Numbered from the stretch's first letter, positions 33,650 through 45,440 are shown. The stretch: 64,000 nucleotides of DNA from Gammaproteobacteria bacterium (GCA_016209015.1 JACQWY010000003.1:62001-126000), one strand, 5' to 3'. A program made the numbers and translations. The notes: generated from the sequence alone by a model not told the origin.

Positions 33650-35083
33650 TTACGGCTGGTACGACATCGCCGAGAGGCACACCGACATCAGGATGCCGGG
33701 GGCGAGACCGAGCGCGAGCACGGCCAGGCTGTTCACGCTCAGCACGAGCTTGAGATCCGGCGAGGCAGTGATTGCCGGACGGCCTTCAGGCTGGTCGAAA
33801 TACATGAGCTTCACGACGCGCAGATAGTAGTAGCCGCCGATCAGCGAGAAGAAGACTGCGAGGCCGGCGAGCCAGACGTAACCCGCGGCGATCACTTCCT
33901 TCAGCACGAACCACTTCGCCCAGAAACCCGCGAACGGCGGCACGCCGGCGAGCGAGAAGACGAGCACGAGGACCATGAAGGCGAACCAGGGGCTGCGCTT
34001 CGCGAGACCCGCGAGATCGCTCAACTGATCGGACTCGGAGCGCTCGTTCGCGAGCAGGATGATCGATCCGAATGCCCCCATGCTCATCAGCGAGTAGACC
34101 GTGGAGTAGAACATCGAGGCCGCGTAGCCCTTGCCGTTCGCGGACAGGATGCCGAGCAGCAGGAAGCCCATGTGGGCGATCGTCGAATAGGCGAGCATGC
34201 GTTTGAAGTTCGTCTGCGCGATCGCGACGATGTTGCCGACACCCATCGAGAGCACGCACAACACGATCAGCATCTGCTGCCACTCGGCGGCGAGACCCGA
34301 GAGGCCGAACACGAGCACGCGCACCGCCATCGCGAACGCCGCGAGCTTCGGCGCCGTGCCGATGAAGAGCGTCACCGGCGTCGCCGCGCCCTGATACACG
34401 TCCGGCACCCACATGTGGAAGGGCACGACGCCGAGCTTGAACGAAATCCCGACCACCATGAACACGAGACCGAAGATGACGAGGATCCGCTTGTCGCCGG
34501 CGGCCGTCGCGCGCGTCAGGAGCTCGGGCAGGTCGATCGTGCCGGTCACGCCGTAGACCATGGAGATCCCGTAGAGCAGCATGCCGGAAGCCAGCGCACC
34601 GAGCACGAAGTATTTCATCGCCGCTTCGGACGACGCCGCCGAATCGCGGTTCATCGCGACCAGCGCGTAGAGCGAGAGCGAGAGCAGCTCGAGACCGAGA
34701 TACACCGTGAGCAGGCTGTTCGCGGAGATGAGCAGCATCATGCCGAGCGTCGCGAACAGCGCGAGCGGATAGAATTCGCTCATCGCGACCTTGCGCTTCT
34801 CGCAGTACTCGCGGGTGTAGAAGAAGGAGAACAACGTCAGCACCACGCAGAAGGCCTTCAGCACGGCTCCCATCACGTCGAGGCGGAACGAACCGTGGAA
34901 ACCGATGCCGGGCGCCTCGGGCACGAAGGCCGCGATCTGACCGAGCACCACGAGGCCCGCGAGGATGGCCGTCCAGAACGTGGCCGCCGTCGAGCGCGGG
35001 CTGCGGAAGGCGTCGACGAGCAGGACGAGGCAGGCCAGGCCCAACAGCGTCGCTTCCGGGACGATGAGGTGGAAATCAGTCAT
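33650..35083 (-). CDS. nuoN: NADH-quinone oxidoreductase subunit N
   Basis: This 477-residue membrane subunit is one of the three antiporter-like proton channels of complex I. It has about 14 transmembrane segments, including FKLGVVPFHMWVPDVYQGA (with channel Lys), AYSTIAHMGFLLLG and PPFAGFWAKWFVLKE. It is the last gene of the nuo operon. Its ATG overlaps the end of nuoM by 8 bases. The stop lies close to the convergent psd gene, with no clear terminator hairpin. Confidence 0.97.
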   Translation of the reverse strand: MTDFHLIVPEATLLGLACLVLLVDAFRSPRSTAATFWTAILAGLVVLGQIAAFVPEAPGIGFHGSFRLDVMGAVLKAFCVVLTLFSFFYTREYCEKRKVAMSEFYPLALFATLGMMLLISANSLLTVYLGLELLSLSLYALVAMNRDSAASSEAAMKYFVLGALASGMLLYGISMVYGVTGTIDLPELLTRATAAGDKRILVIFGLVFMVVGISFKLGVVPFHMWVPDVYQGAATPVTLFIGTAPKLAAFAMAVRVLVFGLSGLAAEWQQMLIVLCVLSMGVGNIVAIAQTNFKRMLAYSTIAHMGFLLLGILSANGKGYAASMFYSTVYSLMSMGAFGSIILLANERSESDQLSDLAGLAKRSPWFAFMVLVLVFSLAGVPPFAGFWAKWFVLKEVIAAGYVWLAGLAVFFSLIGGYYYLRVVKLMYFDQPEGRPAITASPDLKLVLSVNSLAVLALGLAPGILMSVCLSAMSYQP

Positions 35084-36611
35084 AGGCCATCATCGATATC
35101 TTGGGTTGGGCCACGTGATCGACGAGATGCGCGACGCTCGCGTGCATCATGTCGAGGAGCGGCGCGGGATACACGCCGAGCGCGAGCACCGCGACGGCGA
35201 GCGTGCCGAGGATGAGCGCCTCGCGGCCGTTGATGTCGGTCAGCGCGGCGACTTTCGCGTTCGTCACGTCGCCGAATATCACCCGCTTGTACATCCAGAG
35301 CGTGTAGGCCGCGCCGAGGATGAGCGTCGCCGAGGCGGCGAACGCATACCAGAAGCCCGCCTTGAACGTGCTGAGAATGACCAGGAATTCGCCCACGAAA
35401 CCCGAGGTCGCCGGCAGGCCCGCGTTCGCCATCGCGAACAGCATCATGAACGCCGCGAACTTCGGCATCGTGTTCACGACGCCGCCGTAGTCCTTGATCT
35501 GGCGGCTGTGCAGCCGGTCGTACATCACGCCGACGCAGAGGAACATCGCGCCCGAGATGAAGCCGTGCGAAATCATCTGGACCATGCCGCCCTCGATGCC
35601 CATGTAGGCGTCTTCCCAGCTCGAGGTGTTCCCGAAGATGCGGAACATCGTGAAAAAGCCGAGCGTCACGAAGCCCATGTGCGATATCGACGAATAGGCG
35701 ATGAGCTTCTTCATGTCCTGCTGGACGAGCGCGACGAAACCGATGTAGACGACGGCGATCAGCGAGAGCGCAATCATGAAGCCGTCGAGGCTGTGGCAGG
35801 CGTCGGGCGTGATCGGCATGCTGAAGCGCAGGAAACCGTAGCCGCCCATCTTCAGCATGATTGCCGCCAGCACCACGGAGCCGCCCGTAGGCGCCTCGAC
35901 GTGGGCGTCCGGCAACCAGGTGTGCACCGGCCACATCGGGACTTTCACCGCGAAAGCGAGCAGGAAGGCGATGAAGATCCACTGCTGCTCCGGCAGGCTC
36001 AACGTGACATTGTGCATGTCGAGGATCGAGAAGCTGCCGCCCTGGGCATAGAGGTAGAGCAGCGCGACGAGCATGAACAGCGAACCGAGGAAGGTATAGA
36101 GGAAGAACTTGATGGTGGCGTAGACGCGCTTCGGCCCGCCCCAGATACCGATGATCAGGAACATCGGGATCAGCATCGCTTCCCAGAACACGTAGAAGAG
36201 CAGCGCGTCGACGGCGCAGAACACGCCCACCATGAAGCCTTCGAGGATCAGGAACGCACCCATGTACTGGTTCACGCGGTCCTCGATCGCCTCCCAGCCG
36301 GCGAGCACGACGAGGATGGTCGTGAACGTCGTCAGCAGGATCAGCGGCAGCGCGATGCCGTCGACGCCGAGGTGATAGAAAATCTTGAACGACTCGATCC
36401 ACGGCATGCGCTCGACGAACTGCATGCCCGCCTGCGAGGGATCGAACTGCCGGTAGAGCACGACCGAGACGGCGAACGTCACGAGCGAGATGATCAAGGC
36501 GTCGACCTTGACGGCACGGTCGGGGACGCGGCTGCCGGCGAAGATCACCCACAGGCCGCCGATGATCGGCAGCCAGATGCAGAGACTCAACAGGGGTAGT
36601 TCGGTGAGCAT
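35076..36611 (-). CDS. nuoM: NADH-quinone oxidoreductase subunit M
   Basis: This 511-residue antiporter-like subunit of the complex I membrane arm has 14 transmembrane segments. VKVPMWPVHTWLPDAHVEAP, AYSSISHMGFVTLG and LPATSGFVGEF are the usual marks. A conserved Glu in LFYVFWEAMLIPM lies in the proton path. It overlaps nuoN at its 3' end by 8 bases and is 44 bases downstream of nuoL. Confidence 0.97.
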   Translation of the reverse strand: MLTELPLLSLCIWLPIIGGLWVIFAGSRVPDRAVKVDALIISLVTFAVSVVLYRQFDPSQAGMQFVERMPWIESFKIFYHLGVDGIALPLILLTTFTTILVVLAGWEAIEDRVNQYMGAFLILEGFMVGVFCAVDALLFYVFWEAMLIPMFLIIGIWGGPKRVYATIKFFLYTFLGSLFMLVALLYLYAQGGSFSILDMHNVTLSLPEQQWIFIAFLLAFAVKVPMWPVHTWLPDAHVEAPTGGSVVLAAIMLKMGGYGFLRFSMPITPDACHSLDGFMIALSLIAVVYIGFVALVQQDMKKLIAYSSISHMGFVTLGFFTMFRIFGNTSSWEDAYMGIEGGMVQMISHGFISGAMFLCVGVMYDRLHSRQIKDYGGVVNTMPKFAAFMMLFAMANAGLPATSGFVGEFLVILSTFKAGFWYAFAASATLILGAAYTLWMYKRVIFGDVTNAKVAALTDINGREALILGTLAVAVLALGVYPAPLLDMMHASVAHLVDHVAQPKISMMAYD

Positions 36612-36655
36612 CTTCGCTTAGTTCGCTTGATTCACGTGGTTTGCCATGACCGCCC

Positions 36656-38614
36656 TCAGCCCATCCGGTGCACGAAGACCGCCAGCAGGCCGAGCAGCCC
36701 GAGGATCATCGCGAATGCGTAGTGATAGAGATAGCCGGACTGCATCCGGCGCATGATGCCCGCCCACCAGGCGACCGCCCTGGCCGAACCGTTCACCGCC
36801 AGGCCGTCGATCAGCGTCACGTCGCCGACCCGCCACAGGAAACCGCCCATCAGGCGCGAGCCGCCGGCGAAGAACCAGTCGTTGAAGCGATCGAAGCCGT
36901 ACTTGTCCACGAGGATGCGGTACGGCAGGGCGAGCGCGGCGGCGATCTTCGGCGGCAGATCCGGGCGCTTGAGATAGAGGAACCAGGCGACCGCGACGCC
37001 GGCGAACGCGAACCAGAGCGGCGCGCCCATGAAGCCCTCGACGACGAAGTGGCCGGCGCCGTGGAATTCCTCGGCGAGCTCGCCCAGCACGTTGTGCTCC
37101 TTCGCGACATAGATGCTGCTGCCGAAGTAGTCGCCGAAAACCATGCTGCCGATGCCGAACATGCCGGCGAAAATCGAGGGTATCGCGAGCGCGATCAGCG
37201 GCACGGTGACGACGGCCGGCGATTCGTGCAGATGTTCCCGCGCGTGATGGTCCATGCGCTCCTCGCCGTGGAAGACCAGGAAGACGAGGCGGAAGGAATA
37301 GAGCGCGGTCACGAACACGCCGAGCAGGCAGGCGTAGTAGGCGAGCTGCGCGCCGGGCGTGTGCGAGGCGTGGACGGCTTCGAGGATCGCGTCCTTCGAG
37401 AAGAAACCGGCGGTGCCCGGGAAACCGATCAGCGCGAGCGAGCCGATGAGGCTCGTGATCCAGGTGATCGGCATGTACTTCCTCAAGCCGCCCATGTGGC
37501 GCATGTCCTGCTCGTGGTGCAGGCCGATGATGACGGAGCCCGCGGCGAGGAACAGCAGCGCCTTGAAGAAGGCATGCGTGAAGAGATGGAAGATCGCCGC
37601 GGAATACGCCGAGGCGCCTAGCGCCACCGTCATGTAGCCGAGCTGGGAGAGCGTCGAATACGCGACCACGCGCTTGATGTCGTGCTGGACGAGGCCGAGC
37701 AGGCCCATGAAGAACGCCGTGATCGTCCCGATGATCATGACCACCGAGAGCGCGGTAGTCGTCAGTTCGAAGAGCGGCGACATGCGGGCGACCATGAAGA
37801 TGCCGGCCGTGACCATCGTCGCGGCGTGGATGAGGGCCGAGATGGGGGTCGGGCCTTCCATCGAATCGGGCAGCCAGACGTGCAGCGGCCACTGCGCGGA
37901 CTTGCCCATCGCGCCGACGAAGAGCAGCAGGCTCATGACCGTCATGAGCTTCCACTCGTGACCGGGCAGGATCGTGATCGTCGAACCCGCCTTGTCGGCG
38001 GCCATGCGGAACACGTCGCCGTAGTCGAGGGAGCCGAACGTCATCAGCACGGTCGCGATGCCGAGCAGGAAGCCGAAGTCGCCGACGCGGTTGACGAGGA
38101 AGGCCTTCAGGTTCGCGTAGATCGCGCTCTCGCGCTTGAACCAGAAGCCGATCAGCAGATACGAGACGAGACCCACCGCCTCCCAGCCGAAGAAGAGCTG
38201 CAGGAAGTTGTTGGCCATGACCAGCATCAGCATGCTGAACGTGAACAGCGAAATGTAGCTGAAGAAGCGCTGATAACCGGGATCGTCGTGCATGTAGCCG
38301 ATCGTGTAGATGTGCACCATCCAGGAGACGAACGTCACGACCACCATCATCGTCGCCGTGAGCTGGTCGACGAGGAAGCCGATGCGGAACGGCACACCGC
38401 CCGTCTCGAGCCAGGTGTAGAGGTTCACGTTCAGTGCCGGCGCATCGCCGAGCACGATCTGCGAGAAGACGTAGAAGGAAAGGCAGAACGCGGCGCCGAC
38501 ACCGAGAATCGTCACCCAGTGCGCGCCCGAACGGCCGAGCTGGCGTCCGAACAGACCCGCGGCGATGGCGCCCGCGAGCGGCAACAGGACGATGAGCAGG
38601 CAGAGATTTTCCAC
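36656..38614 (-). CDS. nuoL: NADH-quinone oxidoreductase subunit L
   Basis: This 652-residue largest membrane-arm subunit is an antiporter-like channel with a long C-terminal lateral helix. Marks are FFGWEAVGLVSYLLIGFW, GKSAQWPLHVWLPDSMEGP, AYSTLSQLGYMTVALG and SLALIGFPGTAGFFSKDAIL. It begins at GTG 38614 with a GAGAAG ribosome site. It lies 47 bases downstream of nuoK. Confidence 0.97.
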   Translation of the reverse strand: MENLCLLIVLLPLAGAIAAGLFGRQLGRSGAHWVTILGVGAAFCLSFYVFSQIVLGDAPALNVNLYTWLETGGVPFRIGFLVDQLTATMMVVVTFVSWMVHIYTIGYMHDDPGYQRFFSYISLFTFSMLMLVMANNFLQLFFGWEAVGLVSYLLIGFWFKRESAIYANLKAFLVNRVGDFGFLLGIATVLMTFGSLDYGDVFRMAADKAGSTITILPGHEWKLMTVMSLLLFVGAMGKSAQWPLHVWLPDSMEGPTPISALIHAATMVTAGIFMVARMSPLFELTTTALSVVMIIGTITAFFMGLLGLVQHDIKRVVAYSTLSQLGYMTVALGASAYSAAIFHLFTHAFFKALLFLAAGSVIIGLHHEQDMRHMGGLRKYMPITWITSLIGSLALIGFPGTAGFFSKDAILEAVHASHTPGAQLAYYACLLGVFVTALYSFRLVFLVFHGEERMDHHAREHLHESPAVVTVPLIALAIPSIFAGMFGIGSMVFGDYFGSSIYVAKEHNVLGELAEEFHGAGHFVVEGFMGAPLWFAFAGVAVAWFLYLKRPDLPPKIAAALALPYRILVDKYGFDRFNDWFFAGGSRLMGGFLWRVGDVTLIDGLAVNGSARAVAWWAGIMRRMQSGYLYHYAFAMILGLLGLLAVFVHRMG

Positions 38615-38661
38615 GTTAACTTCTCTTCGATGCGGTGGGAGTCGCGGTCATGCCCGGGGCC

Positions 38662-38967
38662 TCAGCCGCGCATCTCGTCGAGATCTTCGACGTTGATGGA
38701 GCTGCGGTTGCGGAACAGCACCACGAGGATCGCGAGGCCGATGGCCGATTCGGCGGCCGCCACGGTCAGGATGAAGAACACGAAGACCTGGCCGGTCAGA
38801 TTGCCGAGGAAATGCGAGAACGCGATGAAGTTCAGATTCACCGCGAGCAGCATCAGCTCGATGCACATCAGGAGCACGATCACGTTCTTGCGGTTGATGA
38901 AGATGCCGGCCACGGACAGGCAGAACAGTACTGCTCCGACGATCAGGTAATGCGCGAGTGAAATCAT
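38662..38967 (-). CDS. nuoK: NADH-quinone oxidoreductase subunit K
   Basis: This 101-residue protein with three transmembrane segments belongs to the complex I membrane arm. The conserved Glu of the proton path is in [14 protein letters not shown], and a second Glu is in [16 protein letters not shown]. The start is ATG 38965-38967; upstream reading in the same frame is a shadow of nuoJ. The gene lies 5 bases downstream of nuoJ. Confidence 0.96.
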   Translation of the reverse strand: MISLAHYLIVGAVLFCLSVAGIFINRKNVIVLLMCIELMLLAVNLNFIAFSHFLGNLTGQVFVFFILTVAAAESAIGLAILVVLFRNRSSINVEDLDEMRG

Positions 38968-38972
38968 GGCCG

Positions 38973-39575
38973 TCAACCGCCCCGCTCCGCGTCCATCTTG
39001 ATGAGCCGCACGCGATCCGCCCGGCGCACCTGCACCTGGCGTTCCGGACGCGGCGCCTTGCTCTGGCGCGTGCCGCGGTGGGTCAGCGCTATCGCCGCCA
39101 CGATCGCGACGAGCAGGATCACCGCCGCGGCCTCGAAAGGCAGCACGTAATCGGTATACAGCACTTTGCCGATCGCCTCGGTATTGCTGTAGCTCGCGGC
39201 CGCGGGCGCCGGGCTCGGAGCTGCGTCGAGCCCGAAATAGCGCGGGCCGACGACGTAGCCGATCGCACCGAACATCATCAGCGCGACGACGGCCGCGATC
39301 GGCAGGTAGCGGGCGAAGCCTTCGCGCAGCACGGCGATGTTGATGTCGAGCATCATGACCACGAACAGGAACAGCACCATCACCGCGCCGACGTAGACCA
39401 GCACGAGCGCGATGGCGAGGAACTCCGCCTCGAGCATGAGCCAGAGCCCCGCGCTCGAGAAGAACGCGAGCACCAGGAACAGCGCCGCGTGCACGGGATT
39501 GCGCACCGTGATGACCATGGCGCCGGCGAAGATCGCCGCCAGGGCGAACCAATAGAAGATGATTTGTTGAAACAT
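38973..39575 (-). CDS. nuoJ: NADH-quinone oxidoreductase subunit J
   Basis: This 200-residue membrane subunit has five transmembrane segments. The family marks are [15 protein letters not shown] and [19 protein letters not shown], the latter holding the pi-bulge helix linked to coupling. The start is ATG 39573-39575 (MFQQI). The C-terminal 30 residues are basic and variable. It lies 86 bases downstream of nuoI. Confidence 0.96.
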   Translation of the reverse strand: MFQQIIFYWFALAAIFAGAMVITVRNPVHAALFLVLAFFSSAGLWLMLEAEFLAIALVLVYVGAVMVLFLFVVMMLDINIAVLREGFARYLPIAAVVALMMFGAIGYVVGPRYFGLDAAPSPAPAAASYSNTEAIGKVLYTDYVLPFEAAAVILLVAIVAAIALTHRGTRQSKAPRPERQVQVRRADRVRLIKMDAERGG

Positions 39576-39661
39576 TATGGTGCCATCAAGTCGAGGCCAG
39601 CCCCGCTCTTCCCCGTTGTCCCTTCGTGATCCCTGCCGTTCTTCTTCTTCCCGGATGCCGC

Positions 39662-40150
39662 TCAGCGGTATCTGGCTTCGGCGCCGCGGTCGGCGGCGAT
39701 CTGCGCTTCGAAGCGGTCGCCGTTCGCGAGCAACTTGTCCTTCGTCATCAGGAGATCGCCGCGCTGCTCGCCGTGGTATTCGTAGTGTCTCGTCTCCACG
39801 ATGGAGTCGACGGGACAGGACTCCTCGCAGAAGCCGCAGAAGATGCACTTCGTGAGATCGATGTCGTAGCGCGTGGTGCGCCGGGTGCCGTCGTCGCGCG
39901 GCGCCGACTCGATCGTGATTGCGAGCGCGGGGCACACGGCCTCGCAGAGCTTACAGGCAATGCAGCGTTCCTCGCCATTCGGATAGCGCCGCAGGGCGTG
40001 CAGACCGCGGAAACGCGGCGACTGCGGCGTCTTCTCCTCGGGGTAGAAGATCGTGAACTTGCGCGTGAACAGGCGCTTGCCCGTGAGCTGCATGCCCTTG
40101 AGCAGTTCGACCAGCGTGAGGCTCTTGAGGTAACCGCCGATAGCGTTCAT
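39662..40150 (-). CDS. nuoI: NADH-quinone oxidoreductase subunit I
   Basis: This 162-residue peripheral-arm subunit carries two 4Fe-4S clusters (N6a and N6b). The two binding motifs are [12 protein letters not shown] and [12 protein letters not shown]. It passes electrons from NuoG toward NuoB. The start is ATG 40148-40150. The gene is 11 bases downstream of nuoH. Confidence 0.97.
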   Translation of the reverse strand: MNAIGGYLKSLTLVELLKGMQLTGKRLFTRKFTIFYPEEKTPQSPRFRGLHALRRYPNGEERCIACKLCEAVCPALAITIESAPRDDGTRRTTRYDIDLTKCIFCGFCEESCPVDSIVETRHYEYHGEQRGDLLMTKDKLLANGDRFEAQIAADRGAEARYR

Positions 40151-40161
40151 GGGCTTTCTCC

Positions 40162-41238
40162 TCAGGCCTTCGCGAACCACGGCGGCACGTGGTAGACGAC
40201 CAGCGCCGCGACGAGCACCAGCCATACGATCGTGATCGGCAGGAAGACCTTCCAGCCGAGACGCATGATCTGGTCGTAGCGGTAGCGCGGGAACGTGGCG
40301 CGGAACCACAGGAACAGGAACAGGAACAGGAAGATCTTGAAGATGAACCAGTGGATGCCGTCGCCGAGCAGCAGGCCGACCACCGGAACGTGGGGAATCC
40401 AGCTCGCGGGCAGCGGCGACATCCAGCCGCCCAGGAACATCACCGAGGTCAGCCCCGCGATCATGATCATGTTCGCGTATTCGCCGAGGAAGAACAGCGC
40501 GAAGGCGACGCCGCCGTACTCCACGTGAAAGCCGGCGACGATTTCCGACTCGCCTTCCGCGACGTCGAAAGGCGCCCGGTTCGTCTCGGCGACGCCCGCG
40601 ATGAAATAAATGAAGAAAAGCGGCGCCAGCGGCAGCCAGAACCACGTGAGTGCGTTGCCGCGCTGGGCCTCGACGATGGCGCCGAGGTTGAGGCTCCCGG
40701 CGGCGATCAGCACGCCGACGAGCGCGAAGCCCATCGCGATTTCGTAGGAGACGATCTGCGCCGCGGAGCGCATGGCGCCGAGGAACGCGTATTTCGAGTT
40801 CGAGGCCCAGCCAGCGATGATGATTCCGTACACGCCGAGCGAGCTCAGCGCGAGGATGTAGAGCAGGCCGGCGTTGATCTTCGCGATCGCCATCTCGGAG
40901 CCGAAGGGAATCACCGCCCAGGCCGCGAGCGCCGGCGCGAGCGCGATGACCGGCGCCAGCAGGAACAGGAACTTGCTCGCGCCCGCCGGGATGATGACCT
41001 CTTTCATGAGCAGCTTGAGCGCGTCCGCGATCGGCTGGCCGAGACCTTTCGGGCCGACGCGGTTCGGACCGATCCGGACCTGCATGTAGCCGATGATCTT
41101 GCGCTCGGCGAGCGTGAGGTAGGCGACGCAGCCCATCAGCGGCACGATCACGATGACGATCTTCAACAGGATCAGGGCCACCGTCACGACGAGGTCCGGG
41201 AACCAGGTGAGGAGGTAGGAATGCAGGACGTCGATCAT
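40162..41238 (-). CDS. nuoH: NADH-quinone oxidoreductase subunit H
   Basis: This 358-residue membrane subunit helps form the quinone site. It has eight or nine transmembrane segments and the conserved marks [39 protein letters not shown] and [14 protein letters not shown]. The start is ATG 41236-41238, overlapping the nuoG stop by 4 bases (ATGA), so translation is probably coupled. Confidence 0.97.
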   Translation of the reverse strand: MIDVLHSYLLTWFPDLVVTVALILLKIVIVIVPLMGCVAYLTLAERKIIGYMQVRIGPNRVGPKGLGQPIADALKLLMKEVIIPAGASKFLFLLAPVIALAPALAAWAVIPFGSEMAIAKINAGLLYILALSSLGVYGIIIAGWASNSKYAFLGAMRSAAQIVSYEIAMGFALVGVLIAAGSLNLGAIVEAQRGNALTWFWLPLAPLFFIYFIAGVAETNRAPFDVAEGESEIVAGFHVEYGGVAFALFFLGEYANMIMIAGLTSVMFLGGWMSPLPASWIPHVPVVGLLLGDGIHWFIFKIFLFLFLFLWFRATFPRYRYDQIMRLGWKVFLPITIVWLVLVAALVVYHVPPWFAKA

Positions 41239-43574
41239 GCGTTGCTCACTCGCTGGCTGGCCGCCTGGCTGACTTCCACTTTCGCACCGGTTTCCGCATC
41301 GATCCCGAGGCCGCGCGCGCCGTAGTACTTGCAGCAGCCGGCGGGCACGCTCTCGTCCGCGGCGGCGACGAGCGTGACCCCGGGGCCGCCTGCGCTCAGA
41401 TTCACGAACTGCCCCGCCGCGAGGCCGAGCTTCGCGAGCGTCGCGGCCGCGAAGTACGCGCGACCGTCGCCCGCCTGCGGCATCTGCTGCAGGGCCGAGG
41501 CGCGACGCACGAGCGCGTCCGTCGCGTACATCGGAATTTCGAGGATCGCGGTGACGCCGGCAGCGGGTGTCGCCGCGAGCTGCAGGCCCGTGGCGCTCCA
41601 CTGCGCGCCGCCGCTCGCGTTCGCGAGCTCGCGCGTGACGTCTGCGAGGGTGACGGCGTCGAATCCGGCGAGGCCGAGACGTTCACCGACCGCGCGCAGG
41701 ACTTTCCAGGCCGGGCGCGCTTCGCCGGGTGCGCGGACCGCGGCGGCGAAGGCTTGCGGCAGTCCGCAGACGTTCACGTAAGTGCCCTCGTTCTCTGCGA
41801 AGACGCCGATGGGCAGCAGCAGGTCCGCGACCTGCTCGAGCGCATCGCTGCGCCAGGCCGAGAGCGCGACGACGCATTCCGCGCCGCCGAGCGCGGCCTG
41901 TGCATGCTGCGGATTCGCGAAATCGCGATCGGGTTCGACGGCGAGCAGGACGTAGGCGGCGAGCGGCTTGTCGAGCATGGCGCCGGCATCGAGTCCGTTC
42001 TTGTCGTTCGGCGTGCCGCCGGGCAGGCGGTGCGGCACCGCGCCGGCGAGCCAGGCGCCGGCCGCGTTCGCGCCTTCGGTCAGGAGGCCGAGCTTCGCAT
42101 TCGTGGCGGCGGCGAGCAGGCCCGCGCAGTTGACGAGCGCGGCACGCGAGGGATGGCGCTGCGCGAAATTGCCGATGAGGACGAAGGCGCGTTCAGCGCC
42201 CTTCAGCGCTTCGGCAATAGCGGCGAGCGTACCGTCCGCAGCCGGCGCGTCGAGCGCGGCGCCGGCGGCCTTGGCGAGACCGGCGGTCTTCGCTGCGAGC
42301 TCGCCCGGGGCGACGACGGCGCGGCCGGCGAGCTCGTAATTGAACTCGTGAGCGAGGCAGTCGACGCTGTAGACCCGCGTGCCGTGCGCGACGGCCTTGC
42401 GCAGGCGGTTGTTCAGGAGCGGCTGATCGAGGCGCGGATTCGCGCCGAGGAGCAGCACGACGTTCGCGCGCTCGAGATCGTCGAAGCTGCCCTCGAGTCC
42501 GGGGAACGCCGGCTCGTTCGCCTGGCCGGCGAAATCGATCTGGCGCAGGCGGTGATCGACGTTCTGGCTGCCGAGACCGCGCACGAGACGCTGCAGGAGC
42601 AGGAATTCCTCGCTCGTCGCATTCGGCGAGGCGAGCGCGCCGAGACGCGCGCCGGCGGCCGCGAGCCCCTTCTGGGCGGCGGCGAGCGCGGTGTCCCAGT
42701 CGCAGTCGCGCCAGGTGCCGTTCTCTTTGAGGCGCGGCTTCAGGAGACGGTCGGCGCTGTTCAGGCCCTGATACGCGAAGCGATCGCGATCGGCTATCCA
42801 GGTCTCGTTGACCGCCTCGTTCTCTTTCGGCACCACGCGTTTGACGACCTGGCCCTTGGTGTGGACGTGGACGTTCGAGCCGACGCAGTCGTGCGGCGCG
42901 ATGCCGTCGAACTGACGCATCTCCCAGGCCCGTGCCGAGAAGCGATAAGGCTTGGAAGTGAGCGCGCCGACCGGGCAGAGATCGATGACGTTACCGGAGA
43001 GCTCCGAGGTCACGGCCTGCGCGACGTAGGTACCGATCTCCATGTTCTCGCCGCGGCCGGTTGCGCCGAGCTCGCGGAGGCCCGCGATCTCCTCGCCGAA
43101 GCGCACGCAGCGCGTGCAGTGGATGCAGCGGGTCATGTCCGTCTGCACCAGCGGGCCGATGTTCTTGTCCTTCACGACACGCTTGCGCTCGGTGTACTGC
43201 GACACGTCGGTGCCGTAACCGAGCGCGAGATCCTGCAGCTCGCACTCGCCGCCCTGATCGCAGATCGGGCAGTCGAGCGGATGATTGATGAGCAGGAACT
43301 CCATCGTCGCTTCCTGGCCCGCGATGGCCTTCGGCGACTTTGTGAACACTTTCATGCCGTCCATCACGGGCGTCGCACAGGCCGGCTGCGGCTTCGGCGC
43401 GCGCTCGACCTCGACGAGGCACATGCGGCAGTTCGCCGCCACGGACAGTTTCTTGTGATAGCAGAAGCGCGGGATGTAGATGCCGGCGGCATCGGTCGCC
43501 TCGATCAGCATCGCGCCCTTGCGGGCCGGGATCTGAACGCCGTCTACTTCGATGGTGACTTGGTCTTCGCTCAT
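41235..43574 (-). CDS. nuoG: NADH-quinone oxidoreductase subunit G
   Basis: This 779-residue largest peripheral-arm subunit has an N-terminal 2Fe-2S ferredoxin domain ([20 protein letters not shown] region), then 4Fe-4S motifs ([28 protein letters not shown]). A molybdopterin-oxidoreductase-like domain follows and probably lacks the cofactor. It moves electrons from NuoF to NuoI. It lies 15 bases downstream of nuoF and overlaps nuoH. Confidence 0.97.
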   Translation of the reverse strand: MSEDQVTIEVDGVQIPARKGAMLIEATDAAGIYIPRFCYHKKLSVAANCRMCLVEVERAPKPQPACATPVMDGMKVFTKSPKAIAGQEATMEFLLINHPLDCPICDQGGECELQDLALGYGTDVSQYTERKRVVKDKNIGPLVQTDMTRCIHCTRCVRFGEEIAGLRELGATGRGENMEIGTYVAQAVTSELSGNVIDLCPVGALTSKPYRFSARAWEMRQFDGIAPHDCVGSNVHVHTKGQVVKRVVPKENEAVNETWIADRDRFAYQGLNSADRLLKPRLKENGTWRDCDWDTALAAAQKGLAAAGARLGALASPNATSEEFLLLQRLVRGLGSQNVDHRLRQIDFAGQANEPAFPGLEGSFDDLERANVVLLLGANPRLDQPLLNNRLRKAVAHGTRVYSVDCLAHEFNYELAGRAVVAPGELAAKTAGLAKAAGAALDAPAADGTLAAIAEALKGAERAFVLIGNFAQRHPSRAALVNCAGLLAAATNAKLGLLTEGANAAGAWLAGAVPHRLPGGTPNDKNGLDAGAMLDKPLAAYVLLAVEPDRDFANPQHAQAALGGAECVVALSAWRSDALEQVADLLLPIGVFAENEGTYVNVCGLPQAFAAAVRAPGEARPAWKVLRAVGERLGLAGFDAVTLADVTRELANASGGAQWSATGLQLAATPAAGVTAILEIPMYATDALVRRASALQQMPQAGDGRAYFAAATLAKLGLAAGQFVNLSAGGPGVTLVAAADESVPAGCCKYYGARGLGIDAETGAKVEVSQAASQRVSNA

Positions 43575-43589
43575 CGCGGTGTCTCGCCC

Positions 43590-44894
43590 TTATGCCGCCG
43601 CCGAAGTCCGCGGGCGATCGAGGATGCTGCAGCCGTGCTCCACGTAGTGCACGAATTCATGGCGGTAATGCTTGACGAAGCTGCGGACCGGCATCGCGGC
43701 CGCGTCGCCGAGCGCGCAGATCGTCCGCCCTTCCATTTTCGACGCCACATTGTCGAGGCGATCGATGTCCTCCATGCGGCCCTCGCCGGCGATGATCCGG
43801 CACAGCATGCGATAGAGCCAGCCCGTGCCTTCGCGGCAGGGCGTGCACTGGCCGCAGGATTCCGCCTGGTAGAAGCGCGACAGGCGGCACAGCGCCTTCA
43901 CCATATCCGTCGTCTCGTCCATCACGATGACTGCGCCCGAGCCGAGCATCGAGCCCGCCTTGCTGATGGCGTCGTAGTCCATGTCGAGATCGAGCATCGT
44001 CGCGCCGGGCACGACCGGCACGGAGGAGCCGCCCGGAATGACGGCCTTCAGCGTGCGGCCGTCGCGCATGCCGCCCGCGAGCTCGAGGAGCTTCCTGAAC
44101 GGGGTGCCGAGCGGCACTTCGAAATTGCCGGGCTTCGCGACGTGACCGCTCACCGAGAAGATCTTCGTGCCGAAGTTGTTCGGCTTGCCGAAGCTCGTGA
44201 ACCAGGCGGCGCCGTTGCGCATGATCGCGGGCACGGAGGACAGCGTCTCGGTGTTGTTGATCGTCGTCGGCTGACCGTAGAGTCCGTAGCTCGCCGGAAA
44301 CGGCGGCTTGTAGCGCGGCTGCCCCTTCTTGCCCTCGAGCGACTCGAGGAGCGCGGTTTCCTCGCCGCAGATGTAGGCCCCCGCGCCGAGGTGCAGATAC
44401 AGCTCGAAATCGACGCCCGAGCCCAGGATGTTCTTGCCGAGAAGACCGGCCGCGTAAGCGTCTTTCAGCGCCTGCTCGAAGCGCAGCGCCGGCTCGTCCA
44501 TGAACTCGCCGCGCATGTAGTTGTAGCCGACGGTCGCGCCGATCGCATAGCCCGCGATCGCCATGCCCTCGACGAGCGCATGCGGGTTGAAGCGCAGGAT
44601 GTCGCGGTCCTTGCAGGTGCCGGGCTCGCTCTCGTCGGAGTTGCAGACGATGTACTTCTGCACGTTCGACTTCGGCATGAAGCTCCACTTCACGCCGGCC
44701 GGGAAACCCGCGCCGCCGCGGCCGCGCAGTCCCGAGGTCTTCACTTCCTCGATGACGTCGGCGGGCGGCACGCGATCGCGCAGGATGCGTTCGAGCGCCG
44801 AGTAGCCGCCGAGCTTGCGATACGTCTCCATCGACCACGGGTTCTCGTGGCCGAGCGTCATGTAGCAGTTCTGGTTCAGCAGGATATTGCTCAT
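43590..44894 (-). CDS. nuoF: NADH-quinone oxidoreductase subunit F
   Basis: This 434-residue subunit binds NADH and FMN and holds the N3 4Fe-4S cluster. [13 protein letters not shown] is the NADH/FMN glycine-rich segment, [13 protein letters not shown] follows, and [12 protein letters not shown] plus a later Cys hold the cluster. ATG 44892-44894 overlaps the nuoE stop by 4 bases. Confidence 0.97.
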   Translation of the reverse strand: MSNILLNQNCYMTLGHENPWSMETYRKLGGYSALERILRDRVPPADVIEEVKTSGLRGRGGAGFPAGVKWSFMPKSNVQKYIVCNSDESEPGTCKDRDILRFNPHALVEGMAIAGYAIGATVGYNYMRGEFMDEPALRFEQALKDAYAAGLLGKNILGSGVDFELYLHLGAGAYICGEETALLESLEGKKGQPRYKPPFPASYGLYGQPTTINNTETLSSVPAIMRNGAAWFTSFGKPNNFGTKIFSVSGHVAKPGNFEVPLGTPFRKLLELAGGMRDGRTLKAVIPGGSSVPVVPGATMLDLDMDYDAISKAGSMLGSGAVIVMDETTDMVKALCRLSRFYQAESCGQCTPCREGTGWLYRMLCRIIAGEGRMEDIDRLDNVASKMEGRTICALGDAAAMPVRSFVKHYRHEFVHYVEHGCSILDRPRTSAAA

Positions 44895-45403
44895 GACAGC
44901 TTCGCCAGGATGTCGTCGATTTTCTCGGGCGTGAGGTTCTCGTGATAGACGTGGTCCACCATCATCATCGGGGCGCCGCAGCAGGCGGCGAGGCACTCCT
45001 CCTCGCGCTTGAGGAGAATCCTGCCGTCGGGTGTGGACTCGCCGGTCCGGATGCCGAGCCTGCTCTCGATGTAATCGCGGATCTGCTCGCCGCCGCGCAG
45101 CATGCAGGAGATGTTCGTGCACACCGAGATGCTGTGACGGCCGCAGGGCTCGGTCTCGAACATCGAGTAGAAGCTCGCGACTTCGTAGACCGCGATGCGC
45201 GGCAGGCCGAGATAATCGGCGACGTCGTCCATGATCGCCGGCGTGAGGTAGCCGTCGTTCTCGTGCTGGACCTCGCGCAGCGCGGCGAGCACCGCCGACT
45301 GCTTGCGATCCGCCGGATACTTCGCGAGCGAGGCGTCGATGACTTCGCGGGCATGGGGCGAAAGCCCCGGGCCGGACCACTTCTCGTGATGTGCGCCGCT
45401 CAT
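44891..45403 (-). CDS. nuoE: NADH-quinone oxidoreductase subunit E
   Basis: This 170-residue thioredoxin-like subunit binds the 2Fe-2S cluster N1a. The four ligands sit in CTNISC (C-X4-C) and CLAAC (C-X3-C). It is full length for bacterial NuoE. It overlaps nuoF by 4 bases and is 37 bases downstream of nuoD. Confidence 0.96.
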   Translation of the reverse strand: MSGAHHEKWSGPGLSPHAREVIDASLAKYPADRKQSAVLAALREVQHENDGYLTPAIMDDVADYLGLPRIAVYEVASFYSMFETEPCGRHSISVCTNISCMLRGGEQIRDYIESRLGIRTGESTPDGRILLKREEECLAACCGAPMMMVDHVYHENLTPEKIDDILAKLS

Positions 45404-45440
45404 GCCCGCGCTCTCGCGGCGATGAACGCTGTGCCGTATC

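Noticed and set aside
41754-44945. 1063-residue plus-strand open frame across nuoG and nuoF
   Set aside because: It is antisense to nuoG and nuoF, which match known complex I subunits in full.
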